Shown here: in pieces, positions 23,844 to 35,800 of the stretch
How the letters are laid out: every line of letters begins with the position of its first letter
Numbering within the stretch: the stretch's first letter is position 1
Assembly: GCF_033807575.1 (NCBI RefSeq)
Contig: NC_084726.1
Span: 744,001-808,000 of the forward strand
Direction of reading: 5' to 3'
Length of the DNA: 64,000 nt
Origin: Cydia pomonella
Lineage: Eukaryota; Arthropoda; Insecta; Lepidoptera; Tortricidae
Program-made: the position numbers and the translations under genes
The notes under the pieces: model-generated
Databases searched by the model: none
Told to the model about the DNA's origin: nothing
What the model saw: the letters and a program-made list of their open reading frames with translations, nothing else

Positions 23844-26800
23844 GGACATGGCGAAACTATAAGGGTTCCTAGTTGACTACGGAACCGTAAAAACGCGTTT
23901 ATAAACAAATTCGAGCATGTTAAAAATTGGTTTAGGGAAATATTGCGAGCAACAAATATACTACAGAGTAATAAAACGAATGTAAAAAAACGCGTTTGTA
24001 AACAAATTCAAGCATGTAAAAAATTGGTTTTGGAAAATATTGCGAGCAAAAAACTATACTACAGAGTAATAAAACGAAAGTGAAAAAATGCGTTTGTGAA
24101 CAAATGCGATCATAAAAGTCGCTACCGAGAAATAGTAAGACAGGGAAATTAAAAAAGTGGGAAAATTTGCGACTGTGAATAACGGCGAAAAGAAAATTAT
24201 CTGCAAGGAATAACTGCGTTTGGGAAACTCATCTAACAAATCCTATACAATATGTTGACATTGACAACGATCAAAACGTAGTTCAACACTCGCAATTTCA
24301 CAATTGAACTATTTTATTTATTTTATTTTATTTTATTCGGAAAACCAACAGCTTAAGTAAACTAAAACTAGGTTAACATAAATATGTATCAGGGAAGCCA
24401 ATTACAGGTTTCCACAGACAGGATACAAAGGTAGTCATATTACAGGTTAGCACAAAATTAAAGACTTTAGAAACGCCAAAACATGCTATGAGAAAAGAAA
24501 GAAGTAATTTGTTTCTTATTTAAATCAATAAATTAAAATTAAACCTATGCTAATCTTCTGCAGGCAGGGTAGCAAAGAAACTAGATGCCATGAGGTTTTT
24601 AATTATAGCAGGTTTCATTAGATGAAAATCCAGTTGATCGTTGCTATGACACAGTTCATTCATTGACGTAACTATATTATATTAGTGAAGTTCGACATTC
24701 ATATACTAAACTTTATAGCATGAAAACCCGTCATATTTTGTAGGATTTTTTAAATATTTAGACTAACAACCTAGTAATTCAAAATCCGATATAATTTTAT
24801 TTTTTATTCATAATATTTACGGAGACCCGGGTCCCGTCCTAAACACCTTCATCAGTAACTGGCCAGAAATAGCACTACAACGGGAGCCGTGGAGGTCACG
24901 AGGACAGACCTTAGCCCAGCTGTGGAACACTATAACGGGGTAATAAAAAAAATCACACGTCAATTAAGCGAGAACACACTTGGTTGAACACAATCTGAGT
25001 TGCTCATTTTAATCAACACTATAACATGTACACTTTTTATACCACGACGGTGGCAAGCAAGCATACGGCCCGCCTGATGGTAAGCAGTCACCGTAACCTA
25101 TGGACGCCTGCAACTCCAGAGGTGTTACATGCGCATTGCCGACCCTTTAAAAATCTGTACACTCCTTTTTTGAAGAACACTACACACACTAATAAAAAAA
25201 ACTACTTGTTAGCCGAATAACAGTCTTGTGGTTTTACTTTAAATACTTAAAACGGACTAGAGTCAAAAACTGAACAAAAAATATTCCGCCGAATAGCAAA
25301 TCCGGCTTTTACTAAAGTAATGTTTATAACTGACTACTTGGATCATTTGAGGCGCTTATCTGTGGTATGTTTGTATTTCTGCGGATAGATAAATCCGATA
25401 AGTACAAGATGCAAAGATTGAGGTTATGCAACCATGATATCTGCTAGGTGACCCAGTCAGACCTGGTCTGTACAATTTTGTGAATCATTTTACAATTTGT
25501 AAAATAGCATACAGTGTAATTAACTATTAAATAAATAAATAATTATAGGGACATTCTTACACAAGTTCACTAAGTCCTACGGTAAGTCAAGAAGGCTTGT
25601 GTTGTGGGTACTCAGACAACGATATATATAATATTCAAATACTTAAATACATAGAAAACATCCATTACTCAGGAACAAATATCTGTGCTCATCACACAAA
25701 TAAATGCCCTTACCGGGATTCGTACTCAGGACCATCGGCTTCATAGGCAGGGTCACTACCCACTAGGCCAGTCAAAAACCCTGTGCAATTATGTCATAAA
25801 ATGCGTTACATCATTTTGGGAAATAGCTGATACTCTTCAAACTCCCGGATCGATGTTTATCAAACATAGCCAAGTCCCACTGCAAGGAAACTCGCTTTTA
25901 CGAAAAAAAAAACGATTCGAAATCGGTCAATTTCTTTGAAAGCTGCGATGTCTCATGCAGACAGACATTGGCGTTAAACGCCCCTATTTTTGCGTCAGTG
26001 GATTAATAACAAAATTAGAAATAAAATGTAACCTAAAATTAAAATAAATACGTACATACTAAAACTAATACCTAAAAAATTACCCAGGTCCGACCCTGCG
26101 GAAGGGTTCCCGTAAGGGTGGCTGCGTGGCCCTATGGTCCCCGGTGACTTGTACTGGGAGCCGCTCTAATACCGTAGCGGAAGCGTGGTTATATCTCCCT
26201 CTAATTGTACCCATAACCAGCAGTATCTCTGTCTGTCTATACACACCTGCACTGTAGATACAGCGCGGCGGCCTGCAGCGCGGCCAGCAGCGCGGCGCGG
26301 CCCTCCGCCCTCGCGCCGCAGCCCCCGCGCTGGCCCCGCCCGCCAGGCACTGCACTCTCTGTGTATACACACCTGCACTGTAGATACAGCGCGGCGGCCT
26401 GCAGCGCGGCCAGCAGCGCGGCGCGGCCCTCCGCCCTCGCGCCGCAGCCCCCGCGCTGGCCCCGCCCGCCAGGCACTGCACTCTCTGTGTATACACACCT
26501 GCACTGTAGATACAGCGCGGCGGCCTGCAGCGCGGCCAGCAGCGCGGCGCGGCCCTCCGCCCTCGCGCCGGCCCCGCCCGCCAGGCACTGCACTCTCTGT
26601 GTATACACACCTGCACTGTAGATACAGCGCGGCGGCCTGCAGCGCGGCCAGCAGCGCGGCGCGGCCCTCCGCCCTCGCGCCGGCCCCGCCCGCCAGGCAC
26701 TGCACTCTCTGTGTATACACACCTGCACTGTAGATACAGCGCGGCGGCCTGCAGCGCGGCCAGCAGCGCGGCGCGGCCCTCCGCCCTCGCGCCGCAGCCC

Positions 26801-29800
26801 CCGCGCTGGCCCCGCCCGCCAGGCACTGCACTCTCTGTGTATACACACCTGCACTGTAGATACAGCGCGGCGGCCTGCAGCGCGGCCAGCAGCGCGGCGC
26901 GGCCCTCCGCCCTCGCGCCGCAGCCCCCGCGCTGGCCCCGCCCGCCAGGCACTGCACTCTCTGTGTATACACACCTGCACTGTAGATACAGCGCGGCGGC
27001 CTGCAGCGCGGCCAGCAGCGCGGCGCGGCCCTCCGCCCTCGCGCCGCAGCCCCCGCGTTGGCCCCGCCCGCCAGGCACTGCACTCTCTGTGTATACACAC
27101 CTGCACTGTAGATACAGCGCGGCGGCCTGCAGCGCGGCCAGCAGCGCGGCGCGGCCCTCCGCCCTCGCGCCGCAGCCCCCGCGCTGGCCCCGCCCGCCAG
27201 GCACTGCACTCTCTGTGTATACACACCTGCACTGTAGATACAGCGCGGCGGCCTGCAGCGCGGCCAGCAGCGCGGCGCGGCCCTCCGCCCTCGCGCCGCA
27301 GCCCCCGCGCTGGCCCCGCCCGCCAGGCACTGCACTCTCTGTGTATACACACCTGCACTGTAGATACAGCGCGGCGGCCTGCAGCGCGGCCAGCAGCGCG
27401 GCGCGGCCCTCCGCCCTCGCGCCGCAGCCCCCGCGCTGGCCCCGCCCGCCAGGCACTGCACTCTCTGTGTATACACACCTGCACTGTAGATACAGCGCGG
27501 CGGCCTGCAGCGCGGCCAGCAGCGCGGCGCGGCCCTCCGCCCTCGCGCCGGCCCCGCCCGCCAGGCACTGCACTCTCTGTGTATACACACCTGCACTGTA
27601 GATACAGCGCGGCGGCCTGCAGCGCGGCCAGCAGCGCGGCGCGGCCCTCCGCCCTCGCGCCGGCCCCGCCCGCCAGGCACTGCACTCTCTGTGTATACAC
27701 ACCTGCACTGTAGATACAGCGCGGCGGCCTGCAGCGCGGCCAGCAGCGCGGCGCGGCCCTCCGCCCTCGCGCCGCAGCCCCCGCGCTGGCCCCGCCCGCC
27801 AGGCACTGCACTCTCTGTGTATACACACCTGCACTGTAGATACAGCGCGGCGGCCTGCAGCGCGGCCAGCAGCGCGGCGCGGCCCTCCGCCCTCGCGCCG
27901 GCCCCGCCCGCCAGGCACTGCACTCTCTGTGTATACACACCTGCACTGTAGATACAGCGCGGCGGCCTGCAGCGCGGCCAGCAGCGCGGCGCGGCCCTCC
28001 GCCCTCGCGCCGGCCCCGCCCGCCAGGCACTGCACTCTCTGTGTATACACACCTGCACTGTAGATACAGCGCGGCGGCCTGCAGCGCGGCCAGCAGCGCG
28101 GCGCGGCCCTCCGCCCTCGCGCCGCAGCCCCCGCGCTGGCCCCGCCCGCCAGGCACTGCACTCTCTGTGTATACACACCTGCACTGTAGATACAGCGCGG
28201 CGGCCTGCAGCGCGGCCAGCAGCGCGGCGCGGCCCTCCGCCCTCGCGCCGGCCCCGCCCGCCAGGCACTGCACTCTCTGTGTATACACACCTGCACTGTA
28301 GATACAGCGCGGCGGCCTGCAGCGCGGCCAGCAGCGCGGCGCGGCCCTCCGCCCTCGCGCCGGCCCCGCCCGCCAGGCACTGCACTCTCTGTGTATACAC
28401 ACCTGCACTGTAGATACAGCGCGGCGGCCTGCAGCGCGGCCAGCAGCGCGGCGCGGCCCTCCGCCCTCGCGCCGCAGCCCCCGCGCTGGCCCCGCCCGCC
28501 AGGCACTGCACTCTCTGTGTATACACACCTGCACTGTAGATACAGCGCGGCGGCCTGCAGCGCGGCCAGCAGCGCGGCGCGGCCTTCCGCCCTCGCGCCG
28601 CAGCCCCCGCGCTGGCCCCGCCCGCCAGGCACTGCACTCTCTGTGTATACACACCTGCACTGTAGATACAGCGCGGCGGCCTGCAGCGCGGCCAGCAGCG
28701 CGGCGCGGCCCTCCGCCCTCGCGCCGCAGCCCCCGCGCTGGCCCCGCCCGCCAGGCACTGCACTCTCTGTGTATACACACCTGCACTGTAGATACAGCGC
28801 GGCGGCCTGCAGCGCGGCCAGCAGCGCGGCGCGGCCCTCCGCCCTCGCGCCGCAGCCCCCGCGCTGGCCCCGCCCGCCAGGCACTGCACTCTCTGTGTAT
28901 ACACACCTGCACTGTAGATACAGCGCGGCGGCCTGCAGCGCGGCCAGCAGCGCGGCGCGGCCCTCCGCCCTCGCGCCGCAGCCCCCGCGCTGGCCCCGCC
29001 CGCCAGGCACTGCACTCTCTGTGTATACACACCTGCACTGTAGATACAGCGCGGCGGCCTGCAGCGCGGCCAGCAGCGCGGCGCGGCCCTCCGCCCTCGC
29101 GCCGGCCCCGCCCGCCAGGCACTGCACTCTCTGTGTATACACACCTGCACTGTAGATACAGCGCGGCCAGCAGCGCGGCGCGGCCCTCCGCCCTCGCGCC
29201 GCAGCCCCCGCGCTGGCCCCGCCCGCCAGGCACTGCACTCTCTGTGTATACACACCTGCACTGTAGATACAGCGCGGCGGCCTGCAGCGCGGCCAGCAGC
29301 GCGGCGCGGCCCTCCGCCCTCGCGCCGGCCCCGCCCGCCAGGCACTGCACTCTCTGTGTATACACACCTGCACTGTAGATACAGCGCGGCGGCCTGCAGC
29401 GCGGCCAGCAGCGCGGCGCGGCCCTCCGCCCTCGCGCCGCAGCCCCCGCGCTGGCCCCGCCCGCCAGGCACTGCACTCTCTGTGTATACACACCTGCACT
29501 GTAGATACAGCGCGGCGGCCTGCAGCGCGGCCAGCAGCGCGGCGCGGCCCTCCGCCCTCGCGCCGCAGCCCCCGCGCTGGCCCCGCCCGCCAGGCACTGC
29601 ACTCTCTGTGTATACACACCTGCACTGTAGATACAGCGCGGCGGCCTGCAGCGCGGCCAGCAGCGCGGCGCGGCCCTCCGCCCTCGCGCCGCAGCCCCCG
29701 CGCTGGCCCCGCCCGCCAGGCACTGCACTCTCTGTGTATACACACCTGCACTGTAGATACAGCGCGGCGGCCTGCAGCGCGGCCAGCAGCGCGGCGCGGC

Positions 29801-32800
29801 CCTCCGCCCTCGCGCCGCAGCCCCCGCGCTGGCCCCGCCCGCCAGGCACTGCACTCTCTGTGTATACACACCTGCACTGTAGATACAGCGCGGCGGCCTG
29901 CAGCGCGGCCAGCAGCGCGGCGCGGCCCTCCGCCCTCGCGCCGCAGCCCCCGCGCTGGCCCCGCCCGCCAGGCACTGCACTCTCTGTGTATACACACCTG
30001 CACTGTAGATACAGCGCGGCGGCCTGCAGCGCGGCCAGCAGCGCGGCGCGGCCCTCCGCCCTCGCGCCGGCCCCGCCCGCCAGGCACTGCACTCTCTGTG
30101 TATACACACCTGCACTGTAGATACAGCGCGGCGGCCTGCAGCGCGGCCAGCAGCGCGGCGCGGCCCTCCGCCCTCGCGCCGCAGCCCCCGCGCTGGCCCC
30201 GCCCGCCAGGCACTGCACTCTCTGTGTATACACACCTGCACTGTAGATACAGCGCGGCGGCCTGCAGCGCGGCCAGCAGCGCGGCGCGGCCCTCCGCCCT
30301 CGCGCCGCAGCCCCCGCGCTGGCCCCGCCCGCCAGGCACTGCACTCTCTGTGTATACACACCTGCACTGTAGATACAGCGCGGCGGCCTGCAGCGCGGCC
30401 AGCAGCGCGGCGCGGCCCTCCGCCCTCGCGCCGCAGCCCCCGCGCTGGCCCCGCCCGCCAGGCACTGCACTCTCTGTGTATACACACCTGCACTGTAGAT
30501 ACAGCGCGGCGGCCTGCAGCGCGGCCAGCAGCGCGGCGCGGCCCTCCGCCCTCGCGCCGCAGCCCCCGCGCTGGCCCCGCCCGCCAGGCACTGCACTCTC
30601 TGTGTATACACACCTGCACTGTAGATACAGCGCGGCGGCCTGCAGCGCGGCCAGCAGCGCGGCGCGGCCCTCCGCCCTCGCGCCGGCCCCGCCCGCCAGG
30701 CACTGCACTCTCTGTGTATACACACCTGCACTGTAGATACAGCGCGGCGGCCTGCAGCGCGGCCAGCAGCGCGGCGCGGCCCTCCGCCCTCGCGCCGCAG
30801 CCCCCGCGCTGGCCCCGCCCGCCAGGCACTGCACTCTCTGTGTATACACACCTGCACTGTAGATACAGCGCGGCGGCCTGCAGCGCGGCCAGCAGCGCGG
30901 CGCGGCCCTCCGCCCTCGCGCCGCAGCCCCCGCGCTGGCCCCGCCCGCCAGGCACTGCACTCTCTGTGTATACACACCTGCACTGTAGATACAGCGCGGC
31001 GGCCTGCAGCGCGGCCAGCAGCGCGGCGCGGCCCTCCGCCCTCGCGCCGGCCCCGCCCGCCAGGCACTGCACTCTCTGTGTATACACACCTGCACTGTAG
31101 ATACAGCGCGGCGGCCTGCAGCGCGGCCAGCAGCGCGGCGCGGCCCTCCGCCCTCGCGCCGCAGCCCCCGCGCTGGCCCCGCCCGCCAGGCACTGCACTC
31201 TCTGTGTATACACACCTGCACTGTAGATACAGCGCGGCGGCCTGCAGCGCGGCCAGCAGCGCGGCGCGGCCCTCCGCCCTCGCGCCGGCCCCGCCCGCCA
31301 GGCACTGCACTCTCTGTGTATACACACCTGCACTGTAGATACAGCGCGGCGGCCTGCAGCGCGGCCAGCAGCGCGGCGCGGCCCTCCGCCCTCGCGCCGC
31401 AGCCCCCGCGCTGGCCCCGCCCGCCAGGCACTGCACTCTCTGTGTATACACACCTGCACTGTAGATACAGCGCGGCGGCCTGCAGCGCGGCCAGCAGCGC
31501 GGCGCGGCCCTCCGCCCTCGCGCCGCAGCCCCCGCGCTGGCCCCGCCCGCCAGGCACTGCACTCTCTGTGTATACACACCTGCACTGTAGATACAGCGCG
31601 GCGGCCTGCAGCGCGGCCAGCAGCGCGGCGCGGCCCTCCGCCCTCGCGCCGCAGCCCCCGCGCTGGCCCCGCCCGCCAGGCACTGCACTCTCTGTGTATA
31701 CACACCTGCACTGTAGATACAGCGCGGCGGCCTGCAGCGCGGCCAGCAGCGCGGCGCGGCCCTCCGCCCTCGCGCCGCAGCCCCCGCGCTGGCCCCGCCC
31801 GCCAGGCACTGCACTCTCTGTGTATACACACCTGCACTGTAGATACAGCGCGGCGGCCTGCAGCGCGGCCAGCAGCGCGGCGCGGCCCTCCGCCCTCGCG
31901 CCGCAGCCCCCGCGCTGGCCCCGCCCGCCAGGCACTGCACTCTCTGTGTATACACACCTGCACTGTAGATACAGCGCGGCGGCCTGCAGCGCGGCCAGCA
32001 GCGCGGCGCGGCCCTCCGCCCTCGCGCCGGCCCCGCCCGCCAGGCACTGCACTCTCTGTGTATACACACCTGCACTGTAGATACAGCGCGGCGGCCTGCA
32101 GCGCGGCCAGCAGCGCGGCGCGGCCCTCCGCCCTCGCGCCGCAGCCCCCGCGCTGGCCCCGCCCGCCAGGCACTGCACTCTCTGTGTATACACACCTGCA
32201 CTGTAGATACAGCGCGGCGGCCTGCAGCGCGGCCAGCAGCGCGGCGCGGCCCTCCGCCCTCGCGCCGCAGCCCCCGCGCTGGCCCCGCCCGCCAGGCACT
32301 GCACTCTCTGTGTATACACACCTGCACTGTAGATACAGCGCGGCGGCCTGCAGCGCGGCCAGCAGCGCGGCGCGGCCCTCCGCCCTCGCGCCGCAGCCCC
32401 CGCGCTGGCCCCGCCCGCCAGGCACTGCACTCTCTGTGTATACACACCTGCACTGTAGATACAGCGCGGCGGCCTGCAGCGCGGCCAGCAGCGCGGCGCG
32501 GCCCTCCGCCCTCGCGCCGCAGCCCCCGCGCTGGCCCCGCCCGCCAGGCACTGCACTCTCTGTGTATACACACCTGCACTGTAGATACAGCGCGGCGGCC
32601 TGCAGCGCGGCCAGCAGCGCGGCGCGGCCCTCCGCCCTCGCGCCGGCCCCGCCCGCCAGGCACTGCACTCTCTGTGTATACACACCTGCACTGTAGATAC
32701 AGCGCGGCGGCCTGCAGCGCGGCCAGCAGCGCGGCGCGGCCCTCCGCCCTCGCGCCGCAGCCCCCGCGCTGGCCCCGCCCGCCAGGCACTGCACTCTCTG

Positions 32801-35800
32801 TGTATACACACCTGCACTGTAGATACAGCGCGGCGGCCTGCAGCGCGGCCAGCAGCGCGGCGCGGCCCTCCGCCCTCGCGCCGCAGCCCCCGCGCTGGCC
32901 CCGCCCGCCAGGCACTGCACTCTCTGTGTATACACACCTGCACTGTAGATACAGCGCGGCGGCCTGCAGCGCGGCCAGCAGCGCGGCGCGGCCCTCCGCC
33001 CTCGCGCCGCAGCCCCCGCGCTGGCCCCGCCCGCCAGGCACTGCACTCTCTGTGTATACACACCTGCACTGTAGATACAGCGCGGCGGCCTGCAGCGCGG
33101 CCAGCAGCGCGGCGCGGCCCTCCGCCCTCGCGCCGCAGCCCCCCGCGGCGGCCCCCGCGCTGCCGGCGCCCGCGCTGGCCACGCCCGCCAGGCACTGCAC
33201 GAGCAGCCGCTCCACTATCACTTGTTCCTGTAGAACAATACATACGAACAGGTAAAAACCAGAACACTCTTTCAGTTCGTCTTTTTTTTATCTCGTACCT
33301 TACTTAGGCAACTCGGCAACCTTCGTTGCCTAAACACGGTACTCGACTGAAAAGCTCGCTATTATATCACGATTATATAAAATACTATTTAAGGTCAAAC
33401 GTGGCAACGAAATCAAATTTAATATTTACTAACTTAACAACATCAAAATATATAACAAATATTGCGTAATCTCTATTCAAATCAAACCAAACAACTAATA
33501 AAGCACCTCTAAGCACCGCTGTGAGCGTCGTGTCTTCCATAGAGACCACCTAAGCGGACTTGTCTCAACCCAAAAATCCGTTTCAGATGATTACATCTGA
33601 ACTGTATCAACAACGCGTCTCTCAATCTTAGCGTCGCCTGGTCGTACAGACCACCTAAGCCGACATATCTTTTAACCTAAACTCATTCAATAATTAGAAT
33701 TACCCTGAGCTTTATCAACAACAAATCTCTCCTTTAGAGCGTCGTCCGGTCCGTAAAGACCACCTCAGCCGACATGTATTTTAACATGGAACTCATTAAA
33801 TTAATAGAGTTATAATCGGCGATTATAACTCTAAAGAACTAGTTTTTGATAGTACCTTCACGGATTAGATATCTTAGATATGATTCTGACGCTTTATGCC
33901 AAGAACGCAGAATGTCAGATTAGCAGAATGCCAGATTATTTTTCTTATTTTTTATTTCTTTATTTAGAAACAAACAGTCTATTATATTGATAAATTGTTA
34001 CAATATAGGGTAATAGACTTATAGACCTACAGTTTCCTTAAATATAGTATGAAAACCATATAACCTAAATACATATAATTACTAAACTTAACCTGAAATT
34101 CTAAGTTGCCAAATCGAAGTTACAAATAATGTTCGTACATCCTAACAAAAATAAAAACAAAGATGAAGTACATTGCAATAACACTAATAACAAACAATAA
34201 TTGCAATTAAATTAAAGTTAACTATCTAATTTAAGTCCATTAATACATTTCAATGTAAGTTGTTTGAAACTACCAAACTTTTTACTGAAAATATCTACAT
34301 TTTGAAACTTATCATCATACATCCTGCATGCTCTTCTAATGAAACCGTTTCTCGCATATGCGGTTCGACTACGAGGAATATAAAAGAGGATCTTCTTTCT
34401 ACATGCTCGCTCACAACGACGGGGTACTCTAAATGAAACAGATTTTAATAACTCAGGGGCGTCGATGATGTTGATAATGACTTTATAGAGAATTATAACA
34501 TCAGTGCGTTCGCGACGCAAGCTCAAGGGTAAAATATTATGTCTTTTCATAGCGGTAGTGTAAATCTATGTATTTATTTCCAGTGCGATATTCAATTACT
34601 CTTACAAACTTCTTTTGCACTCTCTCTATTCTATCGCCATGAATTTTATATAGCGGGTTCCACACTGAACTAGCAAATTCTAATCGACTACGGACATAAC
34701 TATTAAATAATATCTTATACGTCGAAGGTCTCCTGAAATCTTTACCTACGCGCAATATGAATCCCAACTGCTTAAAAGATTTATTTAAGATATTATCAAT
34801 GTGGGGTACAAAGGTAAGCTTTGAGTCCATGATTACGCCGAGGTCACGGATCTGGTTCACACGAGTTAACTCTTTATTACAAAGATCATACTGGACATTA
34901 ATAGTTGACCTTTTTCTACTAAAGCTAATAACAAAACATTTTTCTGGGTTTAAGAAAAGATTATTTGTGTTACAAAAAGTCTGGAAATTATGTAAATCGT
35001 TTTGTAGTAAAGTACAATCTTCTGGATTTCGTATGACTGAAAATTTTCGTGTCGCCGGCGTATAAAAGCATGTTTGAATTCTTGATACATTCAGTGATAT
35101 CATTTATATACAGGACAAATAACAAAGGCCTCAAATGGGAACCCTGCCTGTACACCAGAACTGATAGACCTATAATGAGAAATATGCGCCTTCACAGCTA
35201 AGGCCTGCGAACGGCTTTCTACATAGGATTTTATCCAGCGATAAAGATCCCCGTGTATACCAAAATGCCACAGCTTATGTTAACATTATAATCCCAAAAA
35301 GAGGGAAAAATATAGTTTTGTTATTTATTCTGCTATTACTGAAAAAATTGTTTACCAAACTATATCAGGTTATACATAAATGGGCTTAATAATTACCTAA
35401 GCCTTGACAACAACGCATTTCTCGCGTCGTCTGGTCCGTAAATACCACCTAAGCCGACTTGTCTTTTGACTTGAAATTCGTTGAGTTGTTGTGCCATTTC
35501 CTCTTTAGTTAGCCTTCTGTGTTTAAACTATTTCCTCATAATGGTATAAAAATAATAAATAGGCTTAATAATTACCTGAGCTTTATCAACGACGCATCTC
35601 TCTATTTGAGCGTCGTCTGGTCCGTAAAGACCACCTAAGCCGACTTGTCTTTTCACTTGAAATTCGTTGAGATGTTGTGTCATTTCCTCTTTAGTTAGCC
35701 TTCTGTGTTTAAACTATTTCCTCATAATGGTATAAAATAATAAATAGGCTTAATAATTACCTGAGCCTTATCAACGACGCATCTCTCAATTTGAGCGTCG

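Larger units (their letters stand above)
22297..24250. mobile_element. Foldback-like composite element with tandem repeats in its ends
   Basis: The left end 'gatttgttagatgagtttcc' 'caaacgcagttattccttgc' (22301..22340) is mirrored at the right end (24203..24243). Each terminus is followed inward by tandem repeats: 80/81-bp units on the left (22397..22630) and about 100-bp units on the right (23895..24095). This layout (inverted ends built from direct repeats) is that of foldback-type elements. Its middle is filled with other repeats (22735..22995, 23195..23890), probably later insertions. No transposase frame is present. Confidence 0.6.

Noticed and set aside
26238..33054. CRISPR-like array
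   Set aside because: Units are contiguous tandem copies without unique spacers, and the context is a eukaryotic intron.
26185..33255. Series of plus-strand frames (81 to 296 codons) over the array
   Set aside because: They are antisense shadows of the repeat, broken at each short unit by a tag in the shared motif.
26080..33267. Three overlapping minus-strand frames of 2,274 to 2,395 codons as giant repeat proteins
   Set aside because: They arise because the 112/126-bp unit lacks stops in every minus frame; the same peptides just permute between frames. The unit is part exon, part intron of the RhoGEF2-like gene, so an independent protein is not supported.
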